Positions 1-9,872 of a stretch of 46,343 nt of DNA are shown piece after piece. The translations under genes and the position numbers were made by a program. The notes beneath the pieces were generated by a model. It was not told the DNA's origin and did no database searches. It was given only the letters and a program-made list of their open reading frames with translations. The DNA is from Pseudomonadota bacterium. GTDB lineage: Bacteria; Pseudomonadota; Gammaproteobacteria; Pseudomonadales; Pseudohongiellaceae. The stretch is taken from assembly GCA_027623555.1 (NCBI GenBank), contig JAQBSZ010000031.1, forward strand, positions 1-46,343. The letters are read 5' to 3'. The number at the start of each line of letters is the position of its first letter. Within the stretch, counting starts at the first letter, position 1.

Positions 1-48
1 TTGCTTTCAATCCGCAAACATAAACGTAAAACAAGTTAATCCACTGAG

Positions 49-1398
49 TTAATTCGATATTTTCTGGGGATACCTCCGTCCCCTTTTTGCATACAGGTCG
101 TAGGCATCGGAATCAGTTACCGTAACCTTCAGCAGATTCCCTGGCTCGAGTTCTTCATCTTTTGCAATATACACCACGCCATCAATCTCCGGCGCATCAG
201 CATGAGACCGGGCGGTAGCGCCCTGGTCATCGACGCTATCGACCAGCACCTCGATGGTTTTGCCAATCTTGTTCGCCAGCCGGCTGGTGCTAATGGCCTG
301 CTGAGTTTCCATAAAGCGGTTCCAGCGCTCCTGCTTGATTTCATCCGCCACATGATTGGCAAGTTCGTTCGCTTTCGCTCCAACAACCGGGGAATACTGA
401 AAACAGCCCACCCGATCCAGCTGTGCTTGTTCAAGAAAATCCAGGAGTTGTTGAAAATCGTCTTCGGTTTCGCCGGGAAAACCGACGATAAAGGTACTGC
501 GAATGGTGAGGTCCGGGCATTGTGTACGCCAATTCTGGATTCTCTGCAGTGATTTTTCAGTCGCTGCCGGACGTTTCATCGCCTTGAGTATTGGCAGGCT
601 GGCGTGCTGGAAAGGAATATCCAGGTACGGAACTATCTTGTTCTCTGCCATGAGGGGGATGATGTTGTCGACGTGTGGATAGGGATAAACGTAGTGCAGG
701 CGCACCCAGATTCCGAATTCCGCCAGTGCCTCGCAAAGCCCCTGCATATTTGCCTTTAGTGGTCGCCCTTGCCAGAAGCCGGTTTGGTATTTTGTATCCA
801 CCCCATAGGCACTGGTGTCCTGAGAAATAACCAGTAACTCCTTCACGCCCGCATTTACCAGGCGTTCGGCTTCTTCTAACACGTCTGCTATGGGTCTGCT
901 GACGAGGTCACCGCGCATTGATGGAATGATGCAAAAGCTGCAGCGGTGGTTGCAGCCTTCGGAGATTTTCAGGTAGGCATAGTGCCGGGGAGTGAGTTTG
1001 ATTCCCTGGGGTGGTACCAGGTCGGAAAACGGGTCGTGAGTCTTCGGTGGTGGAGGCAAGTACTCGTGTACCTGGCCAACTACCTGTTCATAGGCATGTG
1101 GACCACTTACCGCCAGCACTTTTGGATGGACGCTGGTGATCGACTCGGCCTGCGCACCGAGACAGCCAGTTACGATAACCCGGCCGTTCTCATGCAGCGC
1201 TTCGCCGATGGCATCCAGAGATTCCTGCCTGGCAAGGTCAATGAAGCCACAGGTATTTACCACGACAACATCGGCGCCAGCGTAGTCCGGGACGATGTCG
1301 TAACCATCCATACGCAGTTGCGTGAGGATACGTTCGGAATCGACCAGTGCCTTGGGGCAACCCAGGGAAATGAAGCCTACCTTGTTATTACCAGGCAC
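49..1398 (-). CDS. rimO: Ribosomal protein S12 methylthiotransferase RimO
   Basis: Radical-SAM methylthiotransferase that modifies the conserved aspartate of ribosomal protein S12 in the cytosol. At 449 residues it has full family length. The N-terminal cluster-binding cysteines are C14 (SLGCPKA), C50 (NTCGF) and C79 (VTGCLGA). The radical-SAM triad is C149, C153 and C156 ([10 protein letters not shown]). The C-terminal part (about 380-449) fits the TRAM RNA-binding domain and ends in a basic tail. The start is GTG (complement of 1396-1398), and [12 protein letters not shown] follows at the expected distance. It is separated by 163 bases from the DUF1761 gene upstream on the same strand. Family assignment is firm. 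Confidence 0.97.
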   Translation of the reverse strand: MPGNNKVGFISLGCPKALVDSERILTQLRMDGYDIVPDYAGADVVVVNTCGFIDLARQESLDAIGEALHENGRVIVTGCLGAQAESITSVHPKVLAVSGPHAYEQVVGQVHEYLPPPPKTHDPFSDLVPPQGIKLTPRHYAYLKISEGCNHRCSFCIIPSMRGDLVSRPIADVLEEAERLVNAGVKELLVISQDTSAYGVDTKYQTGFWQGRPLKANMQGLCEALAEFGIWVRLHYVYPYPHVDNIIPLMAENKIVPYLDIPFQHASLPILKAMKRPAATEKSLQRIQNWRTQCPDLTIRSTFIVGFPGETEDDFQQLLDFLEQAQLDRVGCFQYSPVVGAKANELANHVADEIKQERWNRFMETQQAISTSRLANKIGKTIEVLVDSVDDQGATARSHADAPEIDGVVYIAKDEELEPGNLLKVTVTDSDAYDLYAKRGRRYPQKISN

Positions 1399-1438
1399 TT
1401 AGGGAGTCTCTGAACAAGTAGTCGGCCACTCAGCGACA

Positions 1439-1460
1439 GGCCCCGCCGGACGGGGGTTTT
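1439..1460 (+). terminator. GC-rich hairpin followed by TTTT
   Basis: CCCCG (1441-1445) and CGGGG (1451-1455) pair around a five-base loop and are followed by GTTTT, which resembles a weak plus-strand intrinsic terminator. Both flanking genes are read on the minus strand, where no U-run follows the stem, so its role is unclear. The hairpin is seen directly; terminator function is only a guess. Confidence 0.2.
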
Positions 1461-1561
1461 CATCGAGTGCGCTCGCAGCGTTGCACTGGCTTGAATGGTC
1501 GATCGTCCTGCGTACGCCTTGAGAGCGAAATTGGCTGTAAGCCAGAGAGGCCATAGTCTTG

Positions 1562-1972
1562 TTACCAGGCACCCAGTATCAATCCCATAATCGTTAAAGC
1601 AATGATGCAATACCCTGCATTGATCAGGTAGGCCTTCATTGACCGGAATTCGAAGAGATACAGAATACCCAGAAAAGTAGCCACCCAACCAAACCCTGCG
1701 GCGAAACCCGCCGCCGTTCCGAAGGCGATGTCGGCTTCGGCACCTATAAACATCTCCAGATTAATCGCGGCCACCAGGGCCAGCAACAATGCCCCGCCAA
1801 ATACCAGGGGCATGTTGCGACTCTTGAGGTCTTCCTCGCTCAAGTTAAACGCAGCCATCCAGGCGCGTCCGAACAGCGGTCCGTACCAGATACCACCTAC
1901 CAGGAAACTCGAAACGGCTGCCGTTATCACCGACAGCCAGTTAATGTTTGCGAATGCTGTTCCCATGCACAT
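1562..1972 (-). CDS. DUF1761 family membrane protein
   Basis: A 136-residue integral membrane protein with about four hydrophobic segments (roughly residues 10-30, 55-75, 82-105 and 115-135). The N-terminal region with NWLSVI, the GGIWYGPLFGRAW motif and the end MGLILGAW is typical of DUF1761, whose function is not known. The ATG start has an AAGGGG ribosome-binding site about eight bases upstream. The gene lies between rimO and an acyl-CoA ligase on the same strand, with spacers large enough for independent promoters. Family call is good; no biochemical role can be given. Confidence 0.85.
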   Translation of the reverse strand: MCMGTAFANINWLSVITAAVSSFLVGGIWYGPLFGRAWMAAFNLSEEDLKSRNMPLVFGGALLLALVAAINLEMFIGAEADIAFGTAAGFAAGFGWVATFLGILYLFEFRSMKAYLINAGYCIIALTIMGLILGAW

Positions 1973-2041
1973 TGTTATACCCCTTGTTTGTTACGTGGAT
2001 GTGCGACTTACACCGTGCGAGTTGCCAGTCGCAATCTGCGC

Positions 2042-3637
2042 TTACTGATTCGCGTTGGCAATACGCTCCCGTTCTTTCTCAACCAGGACTCGACGCAGAA
2101 TTTTACCCGAGGCAGATTTGGGAATTTCGTCGACGATTTCCAGGCGGCGAATCTTCTTGTGCGGTGCAACGTTTTCAGCAACGAACCTCATAATGTCTTC
2201 GGCAGAGATGTCTTCCTTGAGAACGACGAAGGCTTTTGGAACTTCGCCGGCTTCTTCATCTGGGCTGGGAATGACAGCGGCGTCGGCTATCGAGGCGTGA
2301 CTCACCAGCAAGGCCTCCAGTTCCGCCGGCGCTACCTGGTAACCCTTGTACTTGATGAGTTCCTTTACCCGATCGACGATGTAGAAGAAGCCGTCCTCAT
2401 CGGCATAACCGATATCACCGGTATGAAACCAACCCTCTTCATCGATACACGTCCTGGTGGCCTCTTCATTATTGAGATACCCAACCATGACGTGCGGGCC
2501 CTTGACCAGCACTTCGCCCCGTTCATTGGGGCCCAGTTCGGCACCAGTCTCTGTATCGATGATTCGGGAGAAAGTGTTCGGTAAGACCTGACCCACGGCG
2601 CCCTGTTTTTCCGCAGGCACCGGTGAGGTGTTGACATGACAGGCGCCGGCGACTTCGGTAAGGCCATAACCCTGGTAGATTTCACAGCCGAGCCGACTGG
2701 CGCAGGCCTGTTCCAATTCCTGGCCAAGAGGCGCGGCACCTGAACTGATGATTCTCACGCTGGACAGGTCGTAGTTATCCACCAGTGGATGCTTGGCCAG
2801 GGCCAATACCAGGGGAGGTACCAGGTTAAGGTTGGTAATCTTGTAGTCCTGCACAATTTGCAGAAATTGTTCCAGGTCGAAGCGTGGCATCGTTACCAGT
2901 GTGATCCCCTTATACAAGGCCAGATTTAATATCAGTACCATGCCGTAGATATGAAAGAAGGGGAGTACGCCGATCAGCCGATCCGTTTCCAGTGTTACAT
3001 TCATTTCACTGGACAGCACCATGTTGGCGATGAGGTTCTCGTGAGTCAGCATGACTCCCTTGGACAATCCCGTGGTGCCACTGGAATACGGTAACGCCAC
3101 CAGGTCGTGCCGCGGATCTATCTCGACATTTGGAGCATTGCCATCGTTATCTAAAAGCTCAGTGAAGGGAGTTGTACCTTCCGCTTCACTTTCTCCTTCT
3201 GTTGCTCCAATAACAAACACTTCTTCGATGCCACATTCCACCGCGGCCGGCAGAGCCCGATCCAGGAAGCCTGCAATGGTCACCAGAAATTTCGCCCCGG
3301 AATCCTTGAACTGGTGAACCAGGTCGGCCGTTGAGTACAGTGAATTTACGGTGGTGTTGATGCCACCGGCGGCGGCTACTCCCAGAAAGATAGTGGCATA
3401 CTCGGGCATGTTGGGAATAAACACGGCAAACACATCGCCCTTCCTGAATCCGCGCTGCTGCAAACCAGCGCTCATCCTGTTCACCTGCTCACGTAGCTGC
3501 AAGTAGGTAACAGTGCGCCCACTGGGGCCATCTATGAGTGCTGGTTTGTCGCCGAGTTCATCGACCCGGCGCAGCACTACCGAGGTGAGGTCAGTCCCTG
3601 GAAGGTGAACGTCAGGCTGTTTGCTCTTGAAAATCAA
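2042..3637 (-). CDS. AMP-dependent acyl-CoA synthetase / 4-coumarate-CoA ligase-like
   Basis: ANL-superfamily enzyme that activates a carboxylic acid as acyl-AMP and passes it to CoA in the cytosol. The 531 residues carry all core motifs: the P-loop YSSGTTGLSKG (184-194), YQGYGLTEVAG, the hinge region GWFHTGDIGY followed by DRVKELIKYKG, and the catalytic lysine K512 in PKSASGKILRR. The overall pattern is closest to 4-coumarate-CoA ligase-like and medium/long-chain fatty acyl ligases; the substrate cannot be read from the sequence. The start is TTG at 3635-3637, supported by a strong Shine-Dalgarno sequence. No pathway partners are adjacent. Confidence 0.9.
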   Translation of the reverse strand: MIFKSKQPDVHLPGTDLTSVVLRRVDELGDKPALIDGPSGRTVTYLQLREQVNRMSAGLQQRGFRKGDVFAVFIPNMPEYATIFLGVAAAGGINTTVNSLYSTADLVHQFKDSGAKFLVTIAGFLDRALPAAVECGIEEVFVIGATEGESEAEGTTPFTELLDNDGNAPNVEIDPRHDLVALPYSSGTTGLSKGVMLTHENLIANMVLSSEMNVTLETDRLIGVLPFFHIYGMVLILNLALYKGITLVTMPRFDLEQFLQIVQDYKITNLNLVPPLVLALAKHPLVDNYDLSSVRIISSGAAPLGQELEQACASRLGCEIYQGYGLTEVAGACHVNTSPVPAEKQGAVGQVLPNTFSRIIDTETGAELGPNERGEVLVKGPHVMVGYLNNEEATRTCIDEEGWFHTGDIGYADEDGFFYIVDRVKELIKYKGYQVAPAELEALLVSHASIADAAVIPSPDEEAGEVPKAFVVLKEDISAEDIMRFVAENVAPHKKIRRLEIVDEIPKSASGKILRRVLVEKERERIANANQ

Positions 3638-3642
3638 TGTAG

Positions 3643-3650
3643 CTTCCCCT
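3643..3650 (-). promoter_or_regulatory. Ribosome-binding site deciding the TTG start of the acyl-CoA ligase
   Basis: The minus strand reads AGGGGAAG here, followed by five bases and then TTG. No in-frame ATG lies near, so this site fixes TTG as the start codon of the ligase. Confidence 0.6.
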
Positions 3651-3789
3651 TTTTGTTATTATGTGTCTCGATTGCTTCTTGCTCATCGAAATTCCTGCCT
3701 ATGCAGGTTCGAAGAGTCATGCTGCACTCTCTAATGCATTTTTCATAGGACTTTAAGCCAGCTCTGAATAAACCTCAACCCGACTCCTG

Positions 3790-4293
3790 CTAGAGCTCGG
3801 AAAAGGCTTGATGATAGCTGATCGTGCCGTTGTTACCTGACAGGTATCCCGGCAGTAGCTCCTTGATCATGAATACTTCTGGCGGCACATCGTACTCTGA
3901 TTTGATACCGAAACCAGTGGCTGAGGTGAATCCAAACCGGGGATAAAACGCCGGATGCCCTAACACGGCCACGGCGCCTGCACCGAGTAGTTGGCAATGT
4001 TCCAGGCCCAGTGCAACCAGGCGGCTGCCGATGCCCTGCTTCTGGTGTTGCGGCAGTACGGCCATCGGGGCGAGGCCCATCAGCTGCAACGTAGAATCGC
4101 TAGCCAGTGTCACCGGAGAGAAGAGGATGTGCCCGATGATCTTGCCGTTATCCTCGGCGACCAGGGATATAAGCGGTTCGGCAGTTTCACGAAGTTTGTC
4201 TACCAGCTCGGCTTCTTCCTTGCCAGGGAATGCGGCTACGTTCACAGCGTAGACTGCGTCCCGGTCTGCTGCCTGTTCCAGTCTATAGTTCAT
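3790..4293 (-). CDS. GNAT N-acetyltransferase, YhbS-like
   Basis: Acetyl-CoA-dependent N-acetyltransferase of 167 residues. The acetyl-CoA pyrophosphate loop is visible as QKQGIGSRLV (about 94-103), preceded by the beta-4 strand LMGLAPMAVLP. The C-terminal FYPRFGF motif is characteristic of the YhbS/COG3153 branch. Its start overlaps the 3' end of the upstream GNAT gene by 11 bases, so the two are probably translated together. The acceptor substrate is unknown. Confidence 0.85.
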   Translation of the reverse strand: MNYRLEQAADRDAVYAVNVAAFPGKEEAELVDKLRETAEPLISLVAEDNGKIIGHILFSPVTLASDSTLQLMGLAPMAVLPQHQKQGIGSRLVALGLEHCQLLGAGAVAVLGHPAFYPRFGFTSATGFGIKSEYDVPPEVFMIKELLPGYLSGNNGTISYHQAFSEL

Positions 4294-4708
4294 CGATCAC
4301 AAAGTGATGGCTCTTGATTGTGAAGCCTTCGCGAAGATAGAACTTGTGCGCCGCAAACCGTTGAACAGAGGAATCCAGGTGCAGCTGCTGGCAGGCATGT
4401 TGCTTGGCATATTCGCGAAGCCAGTCGATGATGCATTTGCCCGCTCCAGTGGAACGATGGGTTGCGCTGGTGACCAGATCATCAACATAGAGATGTTTCT
4501 GCCAGGCCAGTTTGAATCCCACAACGAAGCCAGCGACACAAAGCACTTCGTCAGTGTCTTCAACATAGGCCAGTTGATAGCCCTGCTGCTGTTGCAACTT
4601 AATCTGCTGCAGCAGTTTCTCTAGCGTTTCATATTGGGGGCGCAGTTGCAGCATGACAGGCGCGATTCTGTGAAGGTCCGTATCTGCAGTGGCAAGCATT
4701 ACTTTCAT
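4283..4708 (-). CDS. GNAT N-acetyltransferase
   Basis: A second, unrelated-looking GNAT-fold protein of 141 residues. The AHKFYLREGF motif near the C-terminus and the LYVDDLVTSATHRSTGAGK segment (beta-4 plus acetyl-CoA loop, about 71-89) are typical of the superfamily. In the loop the usual Q/RxxGxG/A reads HRSTGAGK. It starts with ATG and overlaps the downstream YhbS-like gene by 11 bases. Substrate unknown; both acetyltransferases are likely cytosolic. Confidence 0.82.
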   Translation of the reverse strand: MKVMLATADTDLHRIAPVMLQLRPQYETLEKLLQQIKLQQQQGYQLAYVEDTDEVLCVAGFVVGFKLAWQKHLYVDDLVTSATHRSTGAGKCIIDWLREYAKQHACQQLHLDSSVQRFAAHKFYLREGFTIKSHHFVIDEL

Positions 4709-4740
4709 GAATTTACCGTGAGTGACAGCCTGGCGATGCC

Positions 4741-5007
4741 TTAAGGTTCTTCTTCAGGCAATGTTAGCGGATTTTCTGTGTTGAATTGAGTTTTATACAG
4801 GTACAGCAGGATCAGAATAACCGCCAGGATTGACTCGAACGTTATGAAATGTAGCCCGCCATACAATCCCAGGGCTGGCAGGCCGAAATATCCAATTATC
4901 CAGAGTGCGGCGAAGCAGCCGGGCAGTTTATACCCAATGACTCTTGTTAGCCTGAAGATATAAAGCCAGAACACGATGAGTACTATCCAGTTCCCGAGCA
5001 ATAACAT
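4741..5007 (-). CDS. Small membrane protein of unknown function
   Basis: An 88-residue protein with three hydrophobic segments separated by short polar turns and an acidic tail ending LPEEEP. ATG at 5007 is preferred because AGAGG lies about seven bases upstream. A longer form from TTG at 5031 would add eight residues without a good ribosome-binding site. The gene follows the D-threonine-aldolase-like gene by 57 bases on the same strand. I do not recognise the family; an inner-membrane location is inferred from hydrophobicity. Confidence 0.6.
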   Translation of the reverse strand: MLLLGNWIVLIVFWLYIFRLTRVIGYKLPGCFAALWIIGYFGLPALGLYGGLHFITFESILAVILILLYLYKTQFNTENPLTLPEEEP

Positions 5008-5064
5008 CAGGGAGCCTCTACAGGCATTCAACCAGAGCGCTGAGGTGAGAGTTGCAGAAAGCGA

Positions 5065-6306
5065 TCAGGCAGACATACCTCTGGCCGCAATCTGCCAGAT
5101 CGCCTCTACCCTGTCGTTACGAATGGCATACATCTGGTTATACAGATTCACCACCGGGTCGCAATGGGACACGATCAGTTCGAGTTTGTCGCCGACCTTG
5201 TAAGTACGCGAGGCTCCCGCTTCGTAAACCAGGGATCCGAACTCGTCTGAACCGGAGGTGTAACTCATACCGGACTCACCCTTAACTACCGGCCAGGGCC
5301 GGTTGATCGTACAGGCTTTGGCACCGGCGTCCGTAGTCGCCCGGCCCTGGTATTGGGCATTCAACACCGTGGTCATAATGGTGAGGGAAGGCTGAAAGTC
5401 GGTATAAGCCTCGGCATTGGATTCACCGCCGATATCGATATATTGGGCATCCATGAACACGTAGCTGCCCACCTGTATGTCGGTGAGACCGCGGGTGTCA
5501 TGGTCGATGTTATAGGTGCCAGTACCCCCGCCACTGAAGATCTCGGTACTGAGTCCCGAGCCCTGGAACAAATCATAGGTCTCGGTAGCTCCCATCAGCC
5601 GCTCAAGAGTCTGCTGCTTGCGCGCGGCGAAGCCTTTGACATGCTGGGAGCCACCGTCATAACACAGCAAGCCCCGCAGCCTCAGACCAGGCAATGAATC
5701 CACCAATTGCGCCAGTCGCAGTGCCGGTTGCCCGGGGGTAATTCCGGTACGGTGACCACCGGGATCGACATCGATCACGACATCGGCTACCAGGCCCTTT
5801 GCGACCGCCGCTGCAGATAACAGGCGGGCGTTCTCTGGGGAGTCAGTGGCCTGGATGAATCCGCTACAGGATTCACGCAGGTTCATGGCTCGTCGAATCT
5901 TGGTTGCAGTCACGTTAGTAGTCGTCATGAGAATCTGCTCGATGCCGTGTTGAAACATCGCTTCTGCTTCACTGACCTTGGCGGTACAGATGCCCACCGA
6001 GCCACTGTCCAGTTGCATCTGTGCGATGATTGGAGTCTTGTGCGTCTTGGCATGGGGTCGGCTGGCGATACCGTTGGCAGCCGTGGTGGACTGCATGGTG
6101 GCGATGTTGGATTCCAGCAGGTCAATATCAACGCACAACGCCGGTGTGTCGAGTTCCCATTTGGACACGTCCTGCTGCATGACGCCATCGACAAACAGGG
6201 CCTGCATTTCGCTCGAGGAATACCCTCTCACGGAAGTAGGTAGCCAGATGGCGGCCGCGCCGGTGGATTGCAGAAAACGGCGCCGGGACATTGATTGTTT
6301 GGGCAT
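5065..6306 (-). CDS. Tat-exported DSD1-family PLP enzyme (D-threonine aldolase / D-serine dehydratase-like)
   Basis: Fold-type III PLP enzyme of the alanine-racemase N-domain/DSD1 family (413 residues). Family members cleave D-threonine or dehydrate D-serine. The motif RPHAKTHK places the PLP lysine at K87. Near the C-terminus SHCDPVVNL carries the His/Cys/Asp metal-site pattern of this family. The N-terminus has SRRRFLQ followed by a hydrophobic stretch, a twin-arginine signal, so the folded cofactor-loaded enzyme is predicted in the periplasm. ATG is preceded by GGAGG. It lies downstream of a Tat-exported copper oxidase and near an Asp/Glu racemase and a D-Ala-D-Ala dipeptidase, which suggests D-amino-acid use. 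The exact reaction is not determined. Confidence 0.85.
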   Translation of the reverse strand: MPKQSMSRRRFLQSTGAAAIWLPTSVRGYSSSEMQALFVDGVMQQDVSKWELDTPALCVDIDLLESNIATMQSTTAANGIASRPHAKTHKTPIIAQMQLDSGSVGICTAKVSEAEAMFQHGIEQILMTTTNVTATKIRRAMNLRESCSGFIQATDSPENARLLSAAAVAKGLVADVVIDVDPGGHRTGITPGQPALRLAQLVDSLPGLRLRGLLCYDGGSQHVKGFAARKQQTLERLMGATETYDLFQGSGLSTEIFSGGGTGTYNIDHDTRGLTDIQVGSYVFMDAQYIDIGGESNAEAYTDFQPSLTIMTTVLNAQYQGRATTDAGAKACTINRPWPVVKGESGMSYTSGSDEFGSLVYEAGASRTYKVGDKLELIVSHCDPVVNLYNQMYAIRNDRVEAIWQIAARGMSA

Positions 6307-6400
6307 GATTGCGCCTCCATGGATTCAGTAGTGATGCTGTGGTTTGCCGGGCAGGTCCAACTCTTGTCAGTACTGCGCTAATTTACTCCGTTAGGAAACG

Positions 6401-7930
6401 CTATACCACCAGGAATTGCCCCATCATGCCGCGATCCTCGTGCTCGAGTATATGGCAGTGATACATGTAGGGATGCTCCTCGTCAGTAAAATCGGTAAAG
6501 CGCATGATAATGCGCACCAATTCTCCGGACTCTATTCTAACCGTGTCCTTCCAGCCCATTTCATTGGCCGGGGGCGGGCTGCCATTACGATCCAGTAGCT
6601 GGAATTGACCATTGTGGACATGAAAGGGGTGCATCATGGGCGAAGTGTTTTGAATTTCCCAGATCTCCGTGGTGTTCATCACGATTCTCTCATTGATGAA
6701 ATCTTCCACCATGCGACGTCCATTGATGGAGAAATTGCCGCCGCCGTAACCGCCACCCAGGCCATTACGCATGCCGGTACCGGGGCCCCGATCACTGCCA
6801 CTGCGCATGCCTGCGCCCATGGCCAGCACGAACCGGCGGGTATTGGTAGCCGCGGCAGCGGGTAAGCGATAGATCGAAGTGAGTTGCCCGGGAATAGCGT
6901 TCTCGCCTTCCAACGATGCCGCCGCTGACAGGGTAAGCAGGTCAAAGCTCTGGGCATTGAGCGCTCGCATCATGCTACTCATGCCGCCAGGGAACTCGGG
7001 GAAGGTGGGGTCTCGCCCGACGTTGATGAGTCTAAGCTGTTCCCCAGGTGCCAACGCTACCAGGATCTCCGCGCGTTCCGCCGGTGCCAGTTCCAGTCTG
7101 ATCAAGCCAACCGGACTGTCCAATAGCCCGCCATCGCTGGCGATCTGGAAGAACTCGCGATTGTCATCGAAGGCCAGTGTGTAAGTCCTGGCGTTCGAGC
7201 CATTCAAGATTCGAAACCGCACCAGGCGGCGAGTTATTTGCAGTTGGGCATTGACTGTACCGTTAACCAATATCGTGTCGCCATGTACACCCATCACCGT
7301 ATCTTCAAAGCTGCTCAGATAATTAAAGGAGCCGTCTGCGTTGAAGCGCCGGTCCTGGATAATCAATGGAATATCATCGACGCCATACATGTCAGGCAGG
7401 GGCAGCTGTTGTTGCTCATCGTCGACGATAATCATGCCAGCCAGTCCCCGGTAAACCTGTTCTCCGGCAGTGTCCAGCATGTGTGAGTGATACCAGAAGG
7501 TTCCTGCGAACTGTACGACGGTAAAGCTTGGGTTCCAGGTCGCACTGTTTTCGATGGTCTGGTGCGGGCCGCCATCCTGGATGGCTGGTAAATGGAATCC
7601 GTGCCAATGTAAGGTGGAGGGTTCTCCCAGTTGATTAGTTACCGACAGCGATACCTCTTCGTTACGGTGAAAGCGCAGGGTCGGGCCAAGATAGCTGCCG
7701 TTGATGCCAATAGTTTCCGTTTGCAGTCCAGGCAGAAAACTACTGGAGCCCCGCTGCAGAGTGAGTTGAAAACGGCGACTATTTCCTTCCAGTTCACCGA
7801 ATGCCTGCGTAGGGATTTGCAATGGTTTCTGGGGAGCTTGTGCGCTGGTAACAGCCGGAAATCCCAGGATCAGTCCCGAGGTCAGGGAAGTAAATCCGAG
7901 CGCTTTGAGAGTGGTGCGACGCGAGATCAT
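6401..7930 (-). CDS. Tat-exported multicopper oxidase (CueO/laccase type)
   Basis: Three-domain multicopper oxidase of 509 residues. Copper motifs are complete: HWHGFH (108-113), WYHSH (146-150), HPFHVH in the third domain and HCHILEHEDRGM (491-502) with the type 1 Cys492 and axial Met502. The N-terminus [13 protein letters not shown] is a twin-arginine signal ending near VTSA, so it acts in the periplasm. A Gly/Met/Arg-rich insertion (GMRSGSDRGPGTGMRNG and following) precedes the last domain, in the area where CueO carries its Met-rich segment. Likely roles are Cu(I) or phenol oxidation. Its ATG overlaps the ftsH stop by four bases (ATGA), so translation is probably coupled. Confidence 0.92.
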   Translation of the reverse strand: MISRRTTLKALGFTSLTSGLILGFPAVTSAQAPQKPLQIPTQAFGELEGNSRRFQLTLQRGSSSFLPGLQTETIGINGSYLGPTLRFHRNEEVSLSVTNQLGEPSTLHWHGFHLPAIQDGGPHQTIENSATWNPSFTVVQFAGTFWYHSHMLDTAGEQVYRGLAGMIIVDDEQQQLPLPDMYGVDDIPLIIQDRRFNADGSFNYLSSFEDTVMGVHGDTILVNGTVNAQLQITRRLVRFRILNGSNARTYTLAFDDNREFFQIASDGGLLDSPVGLIRLELAPAERAEILVALAPGEQLRLINVGRDPTFPEFPGGMSSMMRALNAQSFDLLTLSAAASLEGENAIPGQLTSIYRLPAAAATNTRRFVLAMGAGMRSGSDRGPGTGMRNGLGGGYGGGNFSINGRRMVEDFINERIVMNTTEIWEIQNTSPMMHPFHVHNGQFQLLDRNGSPPPANEMGWKDTVRIESGELVRIIMRFTDFTDEEHPYMYHCHILEHEDRGMMGQFLVV

Positions 7931-9774
7931 GTGTTGGACAGCAGCTCGTTCACGTCTGTGTCTGTCAGGGATTCTTTGTCAAGCAGTGCGTCGGCAATCA
8001 AGTCCAATTGACTGCGATGTTCCTGAAGCACGACCATAGTACGCTTCTCGTTTTGCAATACCAGTTTGGAAACTTCCTCGTCAATAACTTCGGCTGTGTG
8101 TTCACTGTAGTCCTTGTAACCAAGCAATTCGTGACCAGGAAACGACTGGTCTTCGCTGTGGAAATTCAGCGGTCCAAGCGATTCACTCATGCCCCACTCA
8201 GCGACCATGTGCCTGGCCAGGATGGTGGCCTGTTGGAGATCATTCGCCGCGCCTGAACTGACTTCATCGAAGACAATCCTCTCAGCACAACGTCCACCGA
8301 GCATGATCGAGATGCGGTCTTCAAGATAGTGCTGCCCGTAATTCAGCTTGTCTTCTTTAGGGGTTTGCTCGGTGAATCCCAGGGCCAGGCCTCTGGGGAT
8401 GATGCTGACTTTACGCAGTGCATCGGCATTGGGCATGTGAAAGGCTGTCAGGGCATGCCCAGCTTCATGATAAGCCGTCCGTTTCCGTTCGTCCGCGTTT
8501 AACAGGGAATCGCGCTTCTCGCCCAGAATTACCTTGTCTCGTGCCCGTTCCAGGTAGCTGTTATCCACTCGGTCCCTGCCTTCTCTGGCCGCCAGCAAGG
8601 CTGCTTCGTTGATCAGGTTAGCAAGGTCAGCCCCGGAAAATCCTACGGTTCCTGCGGCTATTCTCTCCAGATCCACATCTTCTGCCATGGACACTTTTCT
8701 TACGTGTACCTTGAGTATGTCCAGTCTTGCCTGACGTTGTGGCAGATCCAGTACTACTTTCCGATCGAATCGGCCAGGGCGGGTCAGTGCGGTGTCCAGT
8801 ATATCTGGCCGGTTCGTCGCCGCAATAACGACGATTGCTTCATCACCGGTAAATCCATCCATCTCAGCGAGTATCTGGTTCAGTGTCTGTTCTCGTTCGT
8901 CGTTACCAAGCCCAGCCGCGCCGCTCCGCGCCCGACCCACCGAATCTATTTCATCGATAAAAATTAGCGCGGGAGCTACTTCCCGCGCTTGCTTGTACAT
9001 ATCCCGTACTCGCGATGCGCCAACGCCGACGAACATTTCTACAAATTCCGAACCGGTAATGCTGAAAAATGGCACGCCTGCCTCTGCTGCTGTGGCGCGT
9101 GCCAGCAATGTCTTGCCGGTACCGGGTGGGCCGATCAAAAGAATACCCTTGGGTATCTTGGCGCCAATCGAGCGATATTTTTCGGGATTGCGCAGAAAAT
9201 CAATGACTTCACCCAGGTCATCTTTGGCATTTTTCAGGCCGGCGATATCATCGTAACCTACCTCGATTTCCTCGCCACGGGTCATACGCGCTTTGGATTT
9301 TGTAAAACTGAATACTCCACCGCCGGGGAATCCCTTACCCCCGGCTCGCAACATGCGGCTACTCATCATAAAGATGCCGATGAGCAGTAACCAGGGCAGC
9401 AGGTTTATCAGTATCAATGTCCAGGTGGATTGTTCGGCTGAACTCACGCGCACGATAACGGCGTTTTCTTCAAACAGGGGAAACAGATCGTAATCATCCA
9501 TCGGAGGGAAGGTGGTGGTGAATTCAGTAAAGTCGTCAAACTGAAAACGATACTCGCCGGTGATCCGGTCGCCACGGATATTCACGCTGGCGATTTCATT
9601 CTCTCTCAGGCGTTGTTTGAAGTCGGAGTAGGGAATATCTTCGCTACCGCTCTCGCCGACGTCGAAGAAAGAGGCCAGCATGAGGAACAACAAAAAGATG
9701 ATGAAAACGTCCGCCCAGCGTTGCATCTGGGGAGGAATTTGGGGAGGCTTGTTTTTTTCCTTGTCAGTGTTCAT
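7927..9774 (-). CDS. ftsH: ATP-dependent zinc metalloprotease FtsH
   Basis: Membrane-bound AAA+ protease of 615 residues. It has two transmembrane segments (about 22-36 and 118-137) flanking a periplasmic domain, then Walker A GPPGTGKT (215-222), Walker B IFIDE (271-275), the second region of homology [19 protein letters not shown], and the zinc site HEAGH (436-440). It extracts and degrades membrane and short-lived cytosolic proteins as a hexamer. Housekeeping ftsH usually sits beside rlmE/ftsJ. Here it sits between an Asp/Glu racemase and a multicopper oxidase, so it may be an extra copy. Its stop overlaps the oxidase start by four bases. Confidence 0.95.
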   Translation of the reverse strand: MNTDKEKNKPPQIPPQMQRWADVFIIFLLFLMLASFFDVGESGSEDIPYSDFKQRLRENEIASVNIRGDRITGEYRFQFDDFTEFTTTFPPMDDYDLFPLFEENAVIVRVSSAEQSTWTLILINLLPWLLLIGIFMMSSRMLRAGGKGFPGGGVFSFTKSKARMTRGEEIEVGYDDIAGLKNAKDDLGEVIDFLRNPEKYRSIGAKIPKGILLIGPPGTGKTLLARATAAEAGVPFFSITGSEFVEMFVGVGASRVRDMYKQAREVAPALIFIDEIDSVGRARSGAAGLGNDEREQTLNQILAEMDGFTGDEAIVVIAATNRPDILDTALTRPGRFDRKVVLDLPQRQARLDILKVHVRKVSMAEDVDLERIAAGTVGFSGADLANLINEAALLAAREGRDRVDNSYLERARDKVILGEKRDSLLNADERKRTAYHEAGHALTAFHMPNADALRKVSIIPRGLALGFTEQTPKEDKLNYGQHYLEDRISIMLGGRCAERIVFDEVSSGAANDLQQATILARHMVAEWGMSESLGPLNFHSEDQSFPGHELLGYKDYSEHTAEVIDEEVSKLVLQNEKRTMVVLQEHRSQLDLIADALLDKESLTDTDVNELLSNT

Positions 9775-9872
9775 GTGCCGCAGACGATCAGTCGGATTAC
9801 AGGCTCAGAATAATAACCTATCTTCATGTGCTCTGCCGAAGGCGATGCTGGAGGTCTGATCAGCCGCAAGGA

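Noticed and set aside
946..1413. Plus-strand open frame of 155 codons opposite rimO
   Set aside because: It is antisense to the rimO cluster-binding region.
1384..1573. Repeated TACCAGGCAC near the rimO start and the DUF1761 end
   Set aside because: Ten shared bases within coding sequence can be chance; no wider similarity was seen.
1988..2584. Plus-strand open frame of 198 codons opposite the acyl-CoA ligase
   Set aside because: It is antisense to a confident ligase and has no family features.
3763..3798. AGCTCT / AGAGCT inverted repeat after the acyl-CoA ligase promoter region
   Set aside because: Arms are short, the loop is long and there is no T-run.
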